64,000 nt of DNA, from NCBI RefSeq assembly GCF_009733595.1, contig NZ_WOFH01000001.1, forward strand, positions 1 through 64,000, written 5' to 3'. Made by a program: the position numbers and the translations under genes. Under the pieces are notes generated by a model, which saw nothing but the letters and a program-made list of their open reading frames with translations, was not told the DNA's origin and searched no databases. This stretch comes from Actinomadura litoris. Lineage in GTDB: Bacteria > Actinomycetota > Actinomycetes > Streptosporangiales > Streptosporangiaceae. Each line of letters begins with the position of its first letter. Position 1 is the stretch's first letter. Positions 26,315 to 34,923 of this stretch are shown in pieces.

Positions 26315-27154
26315 TTACTTGGGCTCGCCGAGCTCGATCGGGACGCCGACGAGCGAGCCGTACTCGGTCCAGGAGCCGTCGTAGTTCTTGACGTCCTGGA
26401 GGCCGAGCAGCTCGCGGAGCGCGAACCAGGTGTGGGACGAGCGCTCGCCGATGCGGCAGTAGGCGATGGTGGACTTGCTCAGGTCCACCCCGGCCGCGCC
26501 GTAGATCTCGCGGAGCTCCTCGTCGGACTTGAACGTGCCGTCGTCGTTGGCCGCCTTCGACCACGGGATGCTGCGCGCGGTCGGGACGTGCCCGGCCCGC
26601 TGCGCCTGCTCCTGCGGCAGGTGCGCCGGGGCGAGCAGCTTGCCGCTGAACTCGTCCGGCGAGCGGACGTCGATCAGGTTCTTGGTGCCGATCGCGTCCA
26701 CGACCTCCTCGCGGAAGGCGCGGATCGACAGGTCCTGGTCCTTGGCCTTGTACTCGGTGGCCGGACGGGACGGGACGTCGGTGACCAGCTCGCGGGAGTC
26801 CAGCTCCCACTTCTTGCGGCCGCCGTCGAGAAGCTGCACCTTCTCGTGCCCGTACAGCTTGAAGTACCAGTACGCGTACGCGGCGAACCAGTTGTTGTTG
26901 CCGCCGTAGAGGATCACCAGGTCGTCGTTGGCGATGCCCTTGGAGGACAGCAGCTGCTCGAAGCCGGTCTTGTCGACGAAGTCGCGGCGGACCGGGTCCT
27001 GCAGCTCCGTCTTCCAGTCGATCTTGACAGCGCCACGGATGTGGCCCTTGTCATAGGCGGACACGTCCTCGTCGACCTCGACGAGAACGAGACCGGGCGA
27101 GTCGAGGTTGGACTCGACCCATTCGGCGTCCACCAGGACGTCGGAACGGCTCAT
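26315..27154 (-). CDS. Thiosulfate sulfurtransferase (rhodanese), SseA/CysA2 type
   Basis: A 279-residue tandem rhodanese. The N-terminal inactive domain carries DEDVSAYDKGHIRGAV; the C-terminal domain has DVRSPDEF and the active loop CRIGERS with the persulfide-forming cysteine (~residue 233). It transfers sulfane sulfur from thiosulfate to thiophilic acceptors in the cytoplasm. Gene order thioredoxin-DUF4395-rhodanese-DUF1416 mirrors M. tuberculosis cysA2/sseC2/thiX, supporting a shared sulfur pathway. Its ATG has GGGAGG upstream. Confidence 0.93.
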   Translation of the reverse strand: MSRSDVLVDAEWVESNLDSPGLVLVEVDEDVSAYDKGHIRGAVKIDWKTELQDPVRRDFVDKTGFEQLLSSKGIANDDLVILYGGNNNWFAAYAYWYFKLYGHEKVQLLDGGRKKWELDSRELVTDVPSRPATEYKAKDQDLSIRAFREEVVDAIGTKNLIDVRSPDEFSGKLLAPAHLPQEQAQRAGHVPTARSIPWSKAANDDGTFKSDEELREIYGAAGVDLSKSTIAYCRIGERSSHTWFALRELLGLQDVKNYDGSWTEYGSLVGVPIELGEPK

Positions 27155-27252
27155 GCGGGTACCTCCCTGTCGGAGCGAATCTTCGCGGTTGTGCTGTGGT
27201 GCCGGGTCTTGCGGTGGTGCGGGTGGTGCTGATGGTGCGGGTGCCGCGCGGA

Positions 27253-27702
27253 TCAGTGCCGCTGGGGCGAGGGCGCCCCCTCACCTCCTCCGAGCCGCGC
27301 GGCGACGCGCCGGACGAGCAGATACATCTCGCAGCCGAGGCAGAACCCGAACGCGGCGTTCAGGAAGGCCGCTCCCAGCGCGAGGGCGGTGGCACCGATA
27401 CCGAGCCATGTGGTCCCCGTCGCGTATCCGACGGTTCCGACCAGGGCGAACACGAGGCCGACGCCCTGCGCGAAGCGGGGCGGCGCCGCGTCCTCAAGCT
27501 CCCTGGGCGGGGCCAGACGGGGACGGATCAGCACTGCGAAGAGCAGTCCGTACGGGGCGTACCGAAGGCCGAGGATGGTCGCGAGCGCGAACACGACGGC
27601 CTGGGCGGCGAGCAGGGCCCCGCTTCCCCATACCAGGACCGCGACCAGTACCACCGTCGTGGCGGCCGCCGCGAAGCGCTGCCCACGAGGATCGACCTGC
27701 AT
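27253..27702 (-). CDS. DUF4395 membrane protein
   Basis: A 149-residue protein starting at ATG 27702 with four hydrophobic helices and a C-terminal FCLGCEMY motif whose two cysteines are the hallmark of DUF4395. The family commonly sits beside rhodanese and thioredoxin genes, suggesting redox or sulfur handling at the membrane. It lies between the thioredoxin and rhodanese genes on the same strand. Confidence 0.82.
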   Translation of the reverse strand: MQVDPRGQRFAAAATTVVLVAVLVWGSGALLAAQAVVFALATILGLRYAPYGLLFAVLIRPRLAPPRELEDAAPPRFAQGVGLVFALVGTVGYATGTTWLGIGATALALGAAFLNAAFGFCLGCEMYLLVRRVAARLGGGEGAPSPQRH

Positions 27703-27977
27703 CGGGGTGCTCCAGAGTGGAGGAAACGTGCGTACGAGCTGGAAACGGAGTGCTCGGGGCGAACGGGCTCGATGCCTCAGGCCATGCGACAGAGCGAGGC
27801 GGCCACGCGGCAGAAATCCACCGCGCGGCGCTTCGTGAGCATCTGCTCTGTCCAGTAACGCACGGACACGATGGTAAGCCGACAATCGACGCCCTGTCAC
27901 ATCCGTCTCGCCTTGCGAGACAGTTACATTCGTCTTCCCGCAGGTCAACAACGGGGACGGCGGAGCCCGGAGGGGGC

Positions 27978-28424
27978 TCACGCGTCGGGTATCGCCAGGC
28001 CCAGCGCGGCGATGACGTCGGCCTTGCGGGGGGTTCCGGACGCGCGCCGGACGACGCGCCCGGCCGCGTCCAGAACCAGGATGGTGGGGGTCCGAATCAC
28101 GTTGAGCCTGCGGACCAGCTCCAGGTGCGACTCCGCGTCCAGCTCGACGTGGGAGACGCCCTCGACCATGCCCGCGACGTCCCCGAGGACGCGGCGGGTC
28201 GCGCGGCAGGGCGCGCAGAACGCGCTGGAGAACTGGACGAGGGTGGCCTTCGCCCCAAGGTCGGCGCCCAGCTCGTCCGGGTTCAGGGTGTGCACGCCGC
28301 CGCCCTCCCGCACGCGGGAGGACGCGCGCAGCACTCCGTCGCGGCGCCGCCTGAGCAGGCCGAACAACGTGGCCGCCGCGAGGACCGCGGCGGCGACCAG
28401 TACGCCTTCCATCCCCGTGGACAA
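27978..28424 (-). CDS. Membrane-anchored thioredoxin-family protein (ThiX-like)
   Basis: A 148-residue protein with an N-terminal membrane helix (residues ~8-24) and a thioredoxin fold with CAPC redox active site (FSSAFCAPCRAT, ~residues 67-78) and the cis-proline region RTPTILVLD. The CAPC motif differs from classical CGPC. It is the first gene of the presumed sulfur operon; the next gene starts 275 bp on, so an internal promoter is possible. ATG 28412 is an alternative start. Confidence 0.85.
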   Translation of the reverse strand: MSTGMEGVLVAAAVLAAATLFGLLRRRRDGVLRASSRVREGGGVHTLNPDELGADLGAKATLVQFSSAFCAPCRATRRVLGDVAGMVEGVSHVELDAESHLELVRRLNVIRTPTILVLDAAGRVVRRASGTPRKADVIAALGLAIPDA

Positions 28425-28461
28425 CCCGCGCGTGCCCGGGATTCTTCCGGGGGACGCGGGA

Positions 28462-29205
28462 TCAGGTGGGGATCGTGAGGAGAGGCGTGCCGTCCAGGCC
28501 CACGATCTCCAGGGAGAACAGCGCGCCCCGGGGGAACATCGTCGAGCCGTAGTAGCGGCCGTAGCCCTTGTCGTAGGGGACGTACCAGCTCCCGAGCGCG
28601 TCCCGCCGGCCGTCGCGGGCGATCACCAGCAGCCGGCACCGCGACCCCTTCGGGACGCCCGACACATACAGCTCGACCTCGGTGCCCCACTTCTTCTTGC
28701 GGAGCATCACGAAGCCCTTGACCTTGCTGTTGGGGCTCTCGGCCGCGATCCGCTCCCCCGTACTGGTCGGCGACGGCGGGCCCGGCGACACCGAGGTGCC
28801 GGGCGGCGCGGCCCGCTGGTCTCCGCCGGAGGAGGGGAACACCATGCCGCCGAACAGCGCACCGGCGAGCACCAGCAGGCACGCGGCGACGGCGAGCGGA
28901 GCCCACGCGAGACGCGGGCCCCGCTCGCCCGACCACCGCCGTAGCGGGCCGAGCCATCCCCTCCGTCGCTCGGCCGCGCGGGCCAGCAGGCCGTCCAGGA
29001 GTTCGGGTGGCGGGCCGGTGATCTGGCTGAGCTGCGCCTCGTCCACCCGGCCGAGCAGCGCGGGCATCCCGGCGAGCCCGGCCAGCTCGTCCCGGCAGGC
29101 GGGGCAGCGCTCCAGGTGCGCCTCCACCTGGCCGCGCTCGACCGGGTCGATCGCGCCCAGCACGTACACCCCCAGGGAGGTGCGGACCTCCGTGCAGTCG
29201 TTCAT
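28462..29205 (-). CDS. Zinc-binding anti-sigma factor
   Basis: A 247-residue protein. The N-terminal HLERCPAC (Hx3Cx2C, residues ~31-38) is the ZAS zinc motif of anti-sigma factors, a transmembrane helix lies at ~100-122, and an external domain of ~100 residues has the beta-rich pattern of sigma-sensor proteins (GTEVELYVSGVPKGS). Its ATG overlaps the sigma factor stop (ATGA), the classic sigma/anti-sigma coupling. It presumably sequesters the ECF sigma factor until an envelope signal releases it. Confidence 0.9.
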   Translation of the reverse strand: MNDCTEVRTSLGVYVLGAIDPVERGQVEAHLERCPACRDELAGLAGMPALLGRVDEAQLSQITGPPPELLDGLLARAAERRRGWLGPLRRWSGERGPRLAWAPLAVAACLLVLAGALFGGMVFPSSGGDQRAAPPGTSVSPGPPSPTSTGERIAAESPNSKVKGFVMLRKKKWGTEVELYVSGVPKGSRCRLLVIARDGRRDALGSWYVPYDKGYGRYYGSTMFPRGALFSLEIVGLDGTPLLTIPT

Positions 29206-29717
29206 GGCGCGAGCCCCCGCTCCTCCAACGCGAGCTTGAGCGCCCGCAGCGCGTAGTACGTGCGGGACTTCACCGTGCCGGGCGGGATGCCCAGCGTCTT
29301 GGACGCCTCGGCCACCGACCGGCCCCGGTAGTAGGTCTCCACCAGCACGGCGCGGTGCGGCGGCGACAGCTGGGCCAGCGCCTCGGCCACCGTCCAGGAC
29401 TCCAGCGCCCGGTCGATGTCGTCCGAACCCGACTCCGTCATCAGGACCTGCTCGTCGATGCCGGTCTCGGGCGGCCGCGCGCGCCTGGCCCGGTGCGCGT
29501 CCACCACGAGGTTGCGCGCGACGGTGAACAGCCACGGCCGCACCGGACGTCCCGCGAGCGCCTCAGGATGCTTCCAGGCGCGCAGGAGCGTCTCCTGCAC
29601 GACGTCCTCCGCCTGGGTGCGGTCCCCGCCGGTCAGGCGCAGGACGTAGCCGAGTAGGGGACCGCCGTGCTCGCTGTACAGGACGCGCAGCAAACGCTCA
29701 TCCGCGGTTGGACCCAC
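29202..29717 (-). CDS. ECF RNA polymerase sigma factor
   Basis: A 171-residue group 4 sigma factor. Region 2 contains AEDVVQETLLRAWKH and RPWLFTVARN; region 4 contains LSPPHRAVLVETYYRGRS and GIPPGTVKSRTYYALR, the helix-turn-helix for -35 recognition. No additional domain is present. It forms an operon with the anti-sigma gene and resembles SigL/SigK-like mycobacterial pairs, though a one-to-one assignment is not safe. The GTG start sits about 50 bp after the DUF2993 stop. Confidence 0.9.
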   Translation of the reverse strand: MGPTADERLLRVLYSEHGGPLLGYVLRLTGGDRTQAEDVVQETLLRAWKHPEALAGRPVRPWLFTVARNLVVDAHRARRARPPETGIDEQVLMTESGSDDIDRALESWTVAEALAQLSPPHRAVLVETYYRGRSVAEASKTLGIPPGTVKSRTYYALRALKLALEERGLAP

Positions 29718-29764
29718 ACCACTGACACGTACGCCCTCCCCGCCCGGTTCACAACCCGGCGGGC

Positions 29765-30478
29765 CTATTTCAGCCGCTGCGACCGCTCCGGGTCGTTCAG
29801 CCGGACGTCGGTCGCGGTCGCCTCGACCCGCAGCCCCGCCTCGGTGGGCTCCAGCTTGCTGATCCGCGATCCGACGGGCAGCTCCGGGATCGGGACGACC
29901 CAGGTCAGCGGCCCGCGCACCAGCGCCATCGGCACCTGCGCGCCCGCCCTCGACGTGAAGGAGACCGGGGTGACGGCGATGCCCTTGGCCGTCGGCTTCG
30001 CCGAGACGACCGCGGTGCCCGCGACCGGGATGCCCGACATCGTCCCGGTCATCTCCAGCTCCAGGTCGTCGCCCTTCGGCTTGATGCTCTTGACCTGCCT
30101 CGGCGCCTGCTTCTGGACGGCCTCGTAGGGGACGACGGCGGACGCGGTGGCCTTGCCAGCGACCACGTTGGCCGTGCCGCCCGACAGGACGTCGGGGAGC
30201 GGCGCCTTCACGTCCCGCATGTCGACCTTGACGTCGTTGACGGTGACGCCCTCGCTCGTCCAGACGCCGATCTTCACGTCGATGTGGCCGTAGTCACCGC
30301 CGATCGCCTGGGTCAGGAACGGGATGCCGTGGATCGTGACGTCCGGCCGCTCGGGGAGGTTGTACTCGGCGGCGACCTGCTTGCCGATCTCGTCCTGCGC
30401 GACGCGGACGCCGATCCGGTCGGCGGCGGCCACGCCGACGACCAGCAGGATCAGCAGCACCAGCAGTACTTTCCGCAT
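29765..30478 (-). CDS. DUF2993 secreted lipid-domain protein (LmeA-like)
   Basis: A 237-residue protein with an N-terminal signal/anchor (MRKVLLVLLILLVVGVAAA) and a long amphipathic beta-strand domain typical of DUF2993, whose mycobacterial member LmeA supports lipomannan elongation in the periplasm. Blocks such as GIPFLTQAIGGDYGHI are conserved in the family. Proximity to moaD and glnR recalls, from memory, the Streptomyces chromosome arrangement. Its exact role here is unknown. Confidence 0.82.
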   Translation of the reverse strand: MRKVLLVLLILLVVGVAAADRIGVRVAQDEIGKQVAAEYNLPERPDVTIHGIPFLTQAIGGDYGHIDVKIGVWTSEGVTVNDVKVDMRDVKAPLPDVLSGGTANVVAGKATASAVVPYEAVQKQAPRQVKSIKPKGDDLELEMTGTMSGIPVAGTAVVSAKPTAKGIAVTPVSFTSRAGAQVPMALVRGPLTWVVPIPELPVGSRISKLEPTEAGLRVEATATDVRLNDPERSQRLK

Positions 30479-30640
30479 GTCACTCCTTCAGGCGACGGCA
30501 CGCGATCGGCCCACACGATAGTGCGCGGACCACACCAAAAGGGTCGCGCCGCAGAATGAGATCGCCGGGGCCGCCCGTAGGTTCGGAGCATGACCCGCGT
30601 AGTCCCGTGAGCTGGGCGCGGGGCGCGCGCGGCCCGGCGG

Positions 30641-30736
30641 TCAGCCGCCCGCTCAGCCGCCCGCTCAGCCGCCCGCTCAGCCGCCCCCTCAGCCGCCCGC
30701 TCAGCCGCCCGCTCAGCCGCCCCCTCAGCCGCCCGC
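30641..30736 (-). repeat. Eight-copy 12-bp tandem repeat amplifying the 3' end of the moaD-like gene
   Basis: On the minus strand the unit is GCGGGCGGCTGA. It repeats eight times at exact 12-bp spacing (units starting on the plus strand at 30641, 30653, 30665, 30677, 30689, 30701, 30713 and 30725). The last unit is the Ala-Gly-Gly-stop end of the MoaD-like gene; two units (30677, 30713) have GGG in place of GCG. All eight TGA codons are in the same frame. Confidence 0.95.
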
Positions 30737-30985
30737 GAAGGGCGGCAGCACCTCGACGACGCCGCCCTCGGGCAGCGCCACGGACGCGTGCGGGCGGGTG
30801 CCGACCGGGTCGCCGTCCACGAGGAACGAGCTGCGGCCGACGACGCGGCGGAACTCCTCGCCGCGGCCGTCCCGCGCGAGCGCCGCCGACACGGCGTCCG
30901 CGAGCGTCACCGCGTCGTAGGGCTCCTCGTGGACGCCCGCCGCGGCCTTCGCCGCCGCCCAGTACCGGATCGTTCCCGTGGCCAT
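30725..30985 (-). CDS. MoaD/ThiS-family sulfur-carrier protein
   Basis: An 86-residue beta-grasp protein ending in Gly-Gly, the tail that is adenylated and thiocarboxylated in sulfur carriers. Visible blocks are [22 protein letters not shown] and [10 protein letters not shown], which resemble MoaD of molybdopterin synthase. No other molybdenum-cofactor gene is in the window, so ThiS or another carrier role remains possible. The 3' end is amplified as a 12-bp repeat immediately downstream. It is divergent from glnR with ~210 bp between starts. Confidence 0.85.
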   Translation of the reverse strand: MATGTIRYWAAAKAAAGVHEEPYDAVTLADAVSAALARDGRGEEFRRVVGRSSFLVDGDPVGTRPHASVALPEGGVVEVLPPFAGG

Positions 30986-31193
30986 GAGGACAGCGTCTCA
31001 TCCCGGTTCCGGCACCGCCGCTCCGCCTGCCGTGAGACCGCCTCGGATATGCTCACCGGGAGGGATCCGGGCGACGAGGCCATGGAGTTCATCAGAGCCT
31101 TCATGGTCACCTCGTCTTCGAGCCGCCGACCGTGCCGGGGCTCAGACGATGAGCCGCCTGGGTCCTACGCCTTTTGGGACGAGGAGGCGGCAC

Positions 31194-31910
31194 GTGAGCA
31201 GCTTGCTCCTGCTGACCAGCGCACTGGAGCCCTCCGAGGAGATCCTGCCCGCGCTCGGGCTGCTGCTGCACCCGGTGCGCGTCGCGCCCGCCGAGGCGTC
31301 CGCGCTCATCGACGCGCCGCCCGCCGACGTCGTCCTGGTGGACGCGCGGCGCGACCTCGTCCAGGCCAAGAGCCTGTGCCGGCTGCTGCGCACCACGGGC
31401 CTGGACGCCCCGCTGTTCGGCGTCGTGACCGAGGGCGGCCTCGCGGCGCTCAGCAGCGAGTGGGGCCTGGACGACCTGCTCCTGCAGACCGCCGGGCCCG
31501 CCGAGGTCGAGGCCCGCCTCCGCCTCGCCGCCGGACGCGCCGCCGCCGCCGGCGAGGACGACGACGCCCCCGGCGAGATCCGCAGCGGCGAGCTGACCAT
31601 CGACGAGGCCACCTACACCGCCCGGCTGCGCCGCCGCGTCCTCGACCTCACGTTCAAGGAGTTCGAGCTGCTGAAGTACCTCGCCCAGCACCCCGGGCGG
31701 GTCTTCACCCGCGCCCAGCTCCTCCAGGAGGTGTGGGGCTACGACTACTTCGGCGGCACCCGCACCGTCGACGTCCACGTCCGCCGCCTCCGCGCGAAGC
31801 TGGGCGCCGAGTACGAGTCCCTCATCGGGACCGTCCGCAACGTCGGCTACCGCTTCGTCCCCGAACACGACCCGGGCGACACCGAGGAGAACACCCACGC
31901 CCCCGCCTGA
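31194..31910 (+). CDS. glnR: GlnR, global nitrogen regulator (atypical OmpR family)
   Basis: A 238-residue protein starting at GTG 31194 after GAGGAGGCGG. The N-terminal receiver-like domain ([33 protein letters not shown]) lacks the normal phosphorylation pocket, as in GlnR. The winged-helix domain, from [16 protein letters not shown] to [15 protein letters not shown], is nearly identical to remembered Streptomyces GlnR. GlnR controls glutamine synthetase and ammonium and nitrate uptake and has no partner kinase; none is encoded here. Convergent with pstB. Confidence 0.95.
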   Translation: MSSLLLLTSALEPSEEILPALGLLLHPVRVAPAEASALIDAPPADVVLVDARRDLVQAKSLCRLLRTTGLDAPLFGVVTEGGLAALSSEWGLDDLLLQTAGPAEVEARLRLAAGRAAAAGEDDDAPGEIRSGELTIDEATYTARLRRRVLDLTFKEFELLKYLAQHPGRVFTRAQLLQEVWGYDYFGGTRTVDVHVRRLRAKLGAEYESLIGTVRNVGYRFVPEHDPGDTEENTHAPA

Positions 31911-32100
31911 CCCCGGCAACTCCCGCGGCCGCCGAGGACCCCGGCACCGCGATCGCGTCCGAAGGCGGATGCGAGCGAAGCAGGCATCTGATCGCGAAGC
32001 GAGCCGCCAGGCGAGTTCGGAGCGATGCCGGCGATCGCCGCGGTGCCCGCCGAAGGAGGGCGCCCAGCGCCCGACGCCAAGGGCGATGCCATGAACGCAG

Positions 32101-32877
32101 CTATCCGAACCTGCCCGTGATGTAGTCCTCGGTGGCCTTCTGCTCCGGGTTGGTGAAGATCTTGCTGGTGTCGTCGATCTCGATGAGCTTGCCGGGTTGG
32201 CCCGTTCCCGCGATGTTGAAGAAGGCGGTGCGGTCGCTGACGCGGGCCGCCTGCTGCATGTTGTGGGTGACGATGACGATCGTGTACTGGCTCTTCAGCT
32301 TGCCGATGAGGTCCTCGATGGCCAGCGTGGAGATGGGGTCGAGCGCCGAGCAGGGCTCGTCCATCAGCATGACCTGCGGCTGGACGGCAATGGCGCGGGC
32401 GATGCACAGGCGCTGCTGCTGACCGCCCGACAGGCCCGCCCCGGGCTTGCCCAGCCGGTCCTTGACCTCGTTCCACAGGTTGGCGCCCTGCAGCGACTCC
32501 TCGACGATCTCGTCGAGCTGGCTCTTGCGGCGGACGCCGTTGAGCTTCAGCCCGGCGGCGACGTTGTCGTAGATCGACATGGTCGGGAACGGGTTCGGGC
32601 GCTGGAAGACCATGCCGACGACGCGGCGCACGGCGACCGGGTCGACCGAGGACGCGTACAGGTCCTCGTCGTCCAGCATGACCTTGCCCTCGACGCGGGC
32701 GCCCGGGATGACCTCGTGCATCCGGTTGAGGGTGCGCAGGAACGTCGACTTGCCGCAGCCCGACGGCCCGATGAACGCCGTCACCGAGCGCGGCTCGATC
32801 GTCATCGAGATGTCCTCGATGGCGTGGACGCCGCCGTAGTAGGCGTGCAGTCCGGACACTTCGATCCGCTTGGCCAT
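32101..32877 (-). CDS. pstB: Phosphate ABC transporter ATP-binding protein PstB
   Basis: A 258-residue ABC ATPase with Walker [10 protein letters not shown], a Q-loop in [12 protein letters not shown] (the Pst-type NPFP), signature LSGGQQQRL, Walker [14 protein letters not shown] and switch His in VTHNMQQA. It energises high-affinity phosphate import with PstA/PstC. It is the last gene of the leftward pstS-C-A-B operon, 60 bp after pstA. Confidence 0.97.
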   Translation of the reverse strand: MAKRIEVSGLHAYYGGVHAIEDISMTIEPRSVTAFIGPSGCGKSTFLRTLNRMHEVIPGARVEGKVMLDDEDLYASSVDPVAVRRVVGMVFQRPNPFPTMSIYDNVAAGLKLNGVRRKSQLDEIVEESLQGANLWNEVKDRLGKPGAGLSGGQQQRLCIARAIAVQPQVMLMDEPCSALDPISTLAIEDLIGKLKSQYTIVIVTHNMQQAARVSDRTAFFNIAGTGQPGKLIEIDDTSKIFTNPEQKATEDYITGRFG

Positions 32878-32937
32878 GGGGTGAATGCTCCTTGTCGGGT
32901 GGGTCAGGCCAGGTCGTGCCAGTTGTGCTGGGGGGGG

Positions 32938-33837
32938 TCAGCGGCCGGTGGGGGCGCGCCGTCCGGCGATGATGCGGGCGACCAGGTTCAGCAGCATGAT
33001 GATGAGGATCAGGACGAGGGCGCCGGTCCAGGCGCGGTCGATCGAGTTCTGGCTCGGGTCCTTCGCCTGCTCCCAGATGAAGGTGGGCAGCGAGCCCTGC
33101 GGCCCGGAGAGCGGGTCGGTGTTGATCGCCTTGGTGAAGAAGATCGTGAGCAGCAGCGGGGCGGTCTCGCCCATGACCCGCGCCACCGCCAGCATGATGC
33201 CGGTGATCATGCCGGTGAGCGCGGTCGGGACGACGACGAACAGGATCGTCCGCCAGCGCGGGACGCCCAGCGCGTAGGACGCCTCGCGCAGCTCGTTCGG
33301 CACCAGCTTGAGCATCTCCTCCGTCGCCCGGACCACCGTCGGGATCATCAGGATCGTCAGCGACAGCGCGCCCGCGAGGCCGGAGAAGCCGAAGTCGAGC
33401 GTGAGCAGCCACAGCGCGAGGACGAACAGGCCCGCGACGATCGAGGGGATGCCGGTCATGACGTCGACGAAGAAGCTGACCACGCGGGCCAGCCGCCCGT
33501 TCGCGCCGTACTCGACCAGGTAGATCGCCGTCAGCACCGCGATCGGCACCGCGATCAGGCTGGCGATCGCGACCTGTTCGAGGGTGCCGATGATGGCGTG
33601 GTAGGCGCCGCCGCCGGTGTCGCGCCCGCTCACCCCGTTCATGGAGTGGTTGAGGAAGTCGGCGTCCAGGCGCTTGGCGCCGTTGCCGACGACCGTCCAC
33701 AGCACCGACACCAGCGGGATCAGCGCGAGCGCGAAGGCCAGGTAGACCAGGCCCTGGACGGCCCTGTCCTTGATCTTGCGGCCGAGCGAGACCGAGCCGA
33801 GCGAGGCCGCGCGGGAGGGGGTGGTCAGGGAACTCAC
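32938..33837 (-). CDS. pstA: Phosphate ABC transporter permease PstA
   Basis: A 299-residue permease with six helices and the cytoplasmic EAA-type loop (EASYALGVPRWRTILFVVVP). GTG 33837 overlaps the pstC stop in GTGA, indicating coupled translation. A longer upstream frame is a shadow of pstC. It ends in a short basic tail. Confidence 0.95.
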   Translation of the reverse strand: MSSLTTPSRAASLGSVSLGRKIKDRAVQGLVYLAFALALIPLVSVLWTVVGNGAKRLDADFLNHSMNGVSGRDTGGGAYHAIIGTLEQVAIASLIAVPIAVLTAIYLVEYGANGRLARVVSFFVDVMTGIPSIVAGLFVLALWLLTLDFGFSGLAGALSLTILMIPTVVRATEEMLKLVPNELREASYALGVPRWRTILFVVVPTALTGMITGIMLAVARVMGETAPLLLTIFFTKAINTDPLSGPQGSLPTFIWEQAKDPSQNSIDRAWTGALVLILIIMLLNLVARIIAGRRAPTGR

Positions 33838-34817
33838 ACGAACTCCTTGCGCCGGGCGACGACGGCCCGGGCGACCATGTTGATGACGAGCGTGATCGCG
33901 AACAGCACGAGACCGGAGGCGATCAGCGCGCCGCGTCCGGTGGCCGTGGCCTCGTCGAAGCTGTTGGCGATGTTGGAGGCGAACGTCGCGCCGCCGTTCT
34001 CCAGCAGGTGGATGTTGATGCCGGGCACGTAGGTCAGCACCATCGCGACCGCGATCGTCTCGCCCATCGCGCGGCCGAGGCCGAGCATCGAGGCGCCGAT
34101 CATGCCGGAGCGGCCGTAGGGCAGCACCGCGAGCCGGATCGTCTCCCAGCGGGTGGCGCCGAGCGCGAGCGCGGCCTCCACGTTGGCCCGCGGGACCTGG
34201 AGGAACACCTCGCGGGTGATCGAGGAGATGATCGGCAGGATCATGATCGCCAGCACCACCGAGGCGGTGAAGATCGAGTTCTTGCCGGGCGAGTCGCCGC
34301 CGAACAGCGGGATCCAGCCGAGCACGTCGTTGAGGAACGTGCTGATGCCGTCCATGTGCTTGGACAGGAAGGCGAGGCCCCACAGCCCGTACACGATGCT
34401 CGGCACGGCGGCGAGCAGGTCGACGACGTAGCCGAGCGCGGAGGCCAGCCTGCGCGGCGAGTAGAACGAGATGAACAGCGCGATGCCGATCGCGATCGGC
34501 GTCGCGATGAGCATCGCCAGCAGCGACGACACGATCGTGCCGAACGCGAGCTGCGCGATGCCGAACCTCGGCTCGGTCGCGTTGGGGTTCCACTCCTCGG
34601 CGGTGAGGAAGTTCGCCTTGTTGTCCTGAAGCGCCGGGATCGCCTTCCAGACGAGGAAGACCGCGATCGCGGCCATGATCGCCAGCACGACGATGCCCGA
34701 GCCCCGGGCCGCCGAGACGAAGATCTTGTCACCGGCGCGGCCGGTGCTCATCCGCAGGCTTGTGGCGCCGCGGTGCCTTGCGCCGGCGGTCGCCTCGACG
34801 CCGGTCTCGCTGGTCAC
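33834..34817 (-). CDS. pstC: Phosphate ABC transporter permease PstC
   Basis: A 327-residue permease. GTG 34817 is preferred over ATG 34838 because GGGAGGA lies just upstream. A cytoplasmic N-terminus (~35 residues) precedes six helices with the EAA loop EAALALGATRWETIRLAVLP. It pairs with PstA to form the phosphate channel. Its start lies ~107 bp after pstS, across a stem-loop. Confidence 0.95.
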   Translation of the reverse strand: MTSETGVEATAGARHRGATSLRMSTGRAGDKIFVSAARGSGIVVLAIMAAIAVFLVWKAIPALQDNKANFLTAEEWNPNATEPRFGIAQLAFGTIVSSLLAMLIATPIAIGIALFISFYSPRRLASALGYVVDLLAAVPSIVYGLWGLAFLSKHMDGISTFLNDVLGWIPLFGGDSPGKNSIFTASVVLAIMILPIISSITREVFLQVPRANVEAALALGATRWETIRLAVLPYGRSGMIGASMLGLGRAMGETIAVAMVLTYVPGINIHLLENGGATFASNIANSFDEATATGRGALIASGLVLFAITLVINMVARAVVARRKEFV

Positions 34818-34857
34818 GGGGGGTCCTCCCTGGATCACATCGGCGGAACCCAGACCG

Positions 34858-34888
34858 GCCCCGCCGCCGAGCTCCTCGGCGGCGGGGC
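34858..34888 (-). terminator. Stem-loop between pstS and pstC
   Basis: GCCCCGCCGCCGAG (34858-34871) and CTCGGCGGCGGGGC (34875-34888) form a 14-bp perfect stem with a 3-nt loop. In many pst operons such a structure partly terminates transcription, or protects the upstream RNA, so that the binding protein PstS is made in excess over the permeases. That role is inferred here. Confidence 0.75.
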
Positions 34889-34923
34889 TGCTGGTGTCGT
34901 CATCGGTCGTCAGGACGGCTGCC

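Noticed and set aside
30480..31001. Open frame reading the 12-bp repeats as Gly-Arg-Leu-Ser units
   Set aside because: Arg/Gly-rich shadow of the MoaD-like gene and its repeats with no start signal; the MoaD frame explains the conserved protein.
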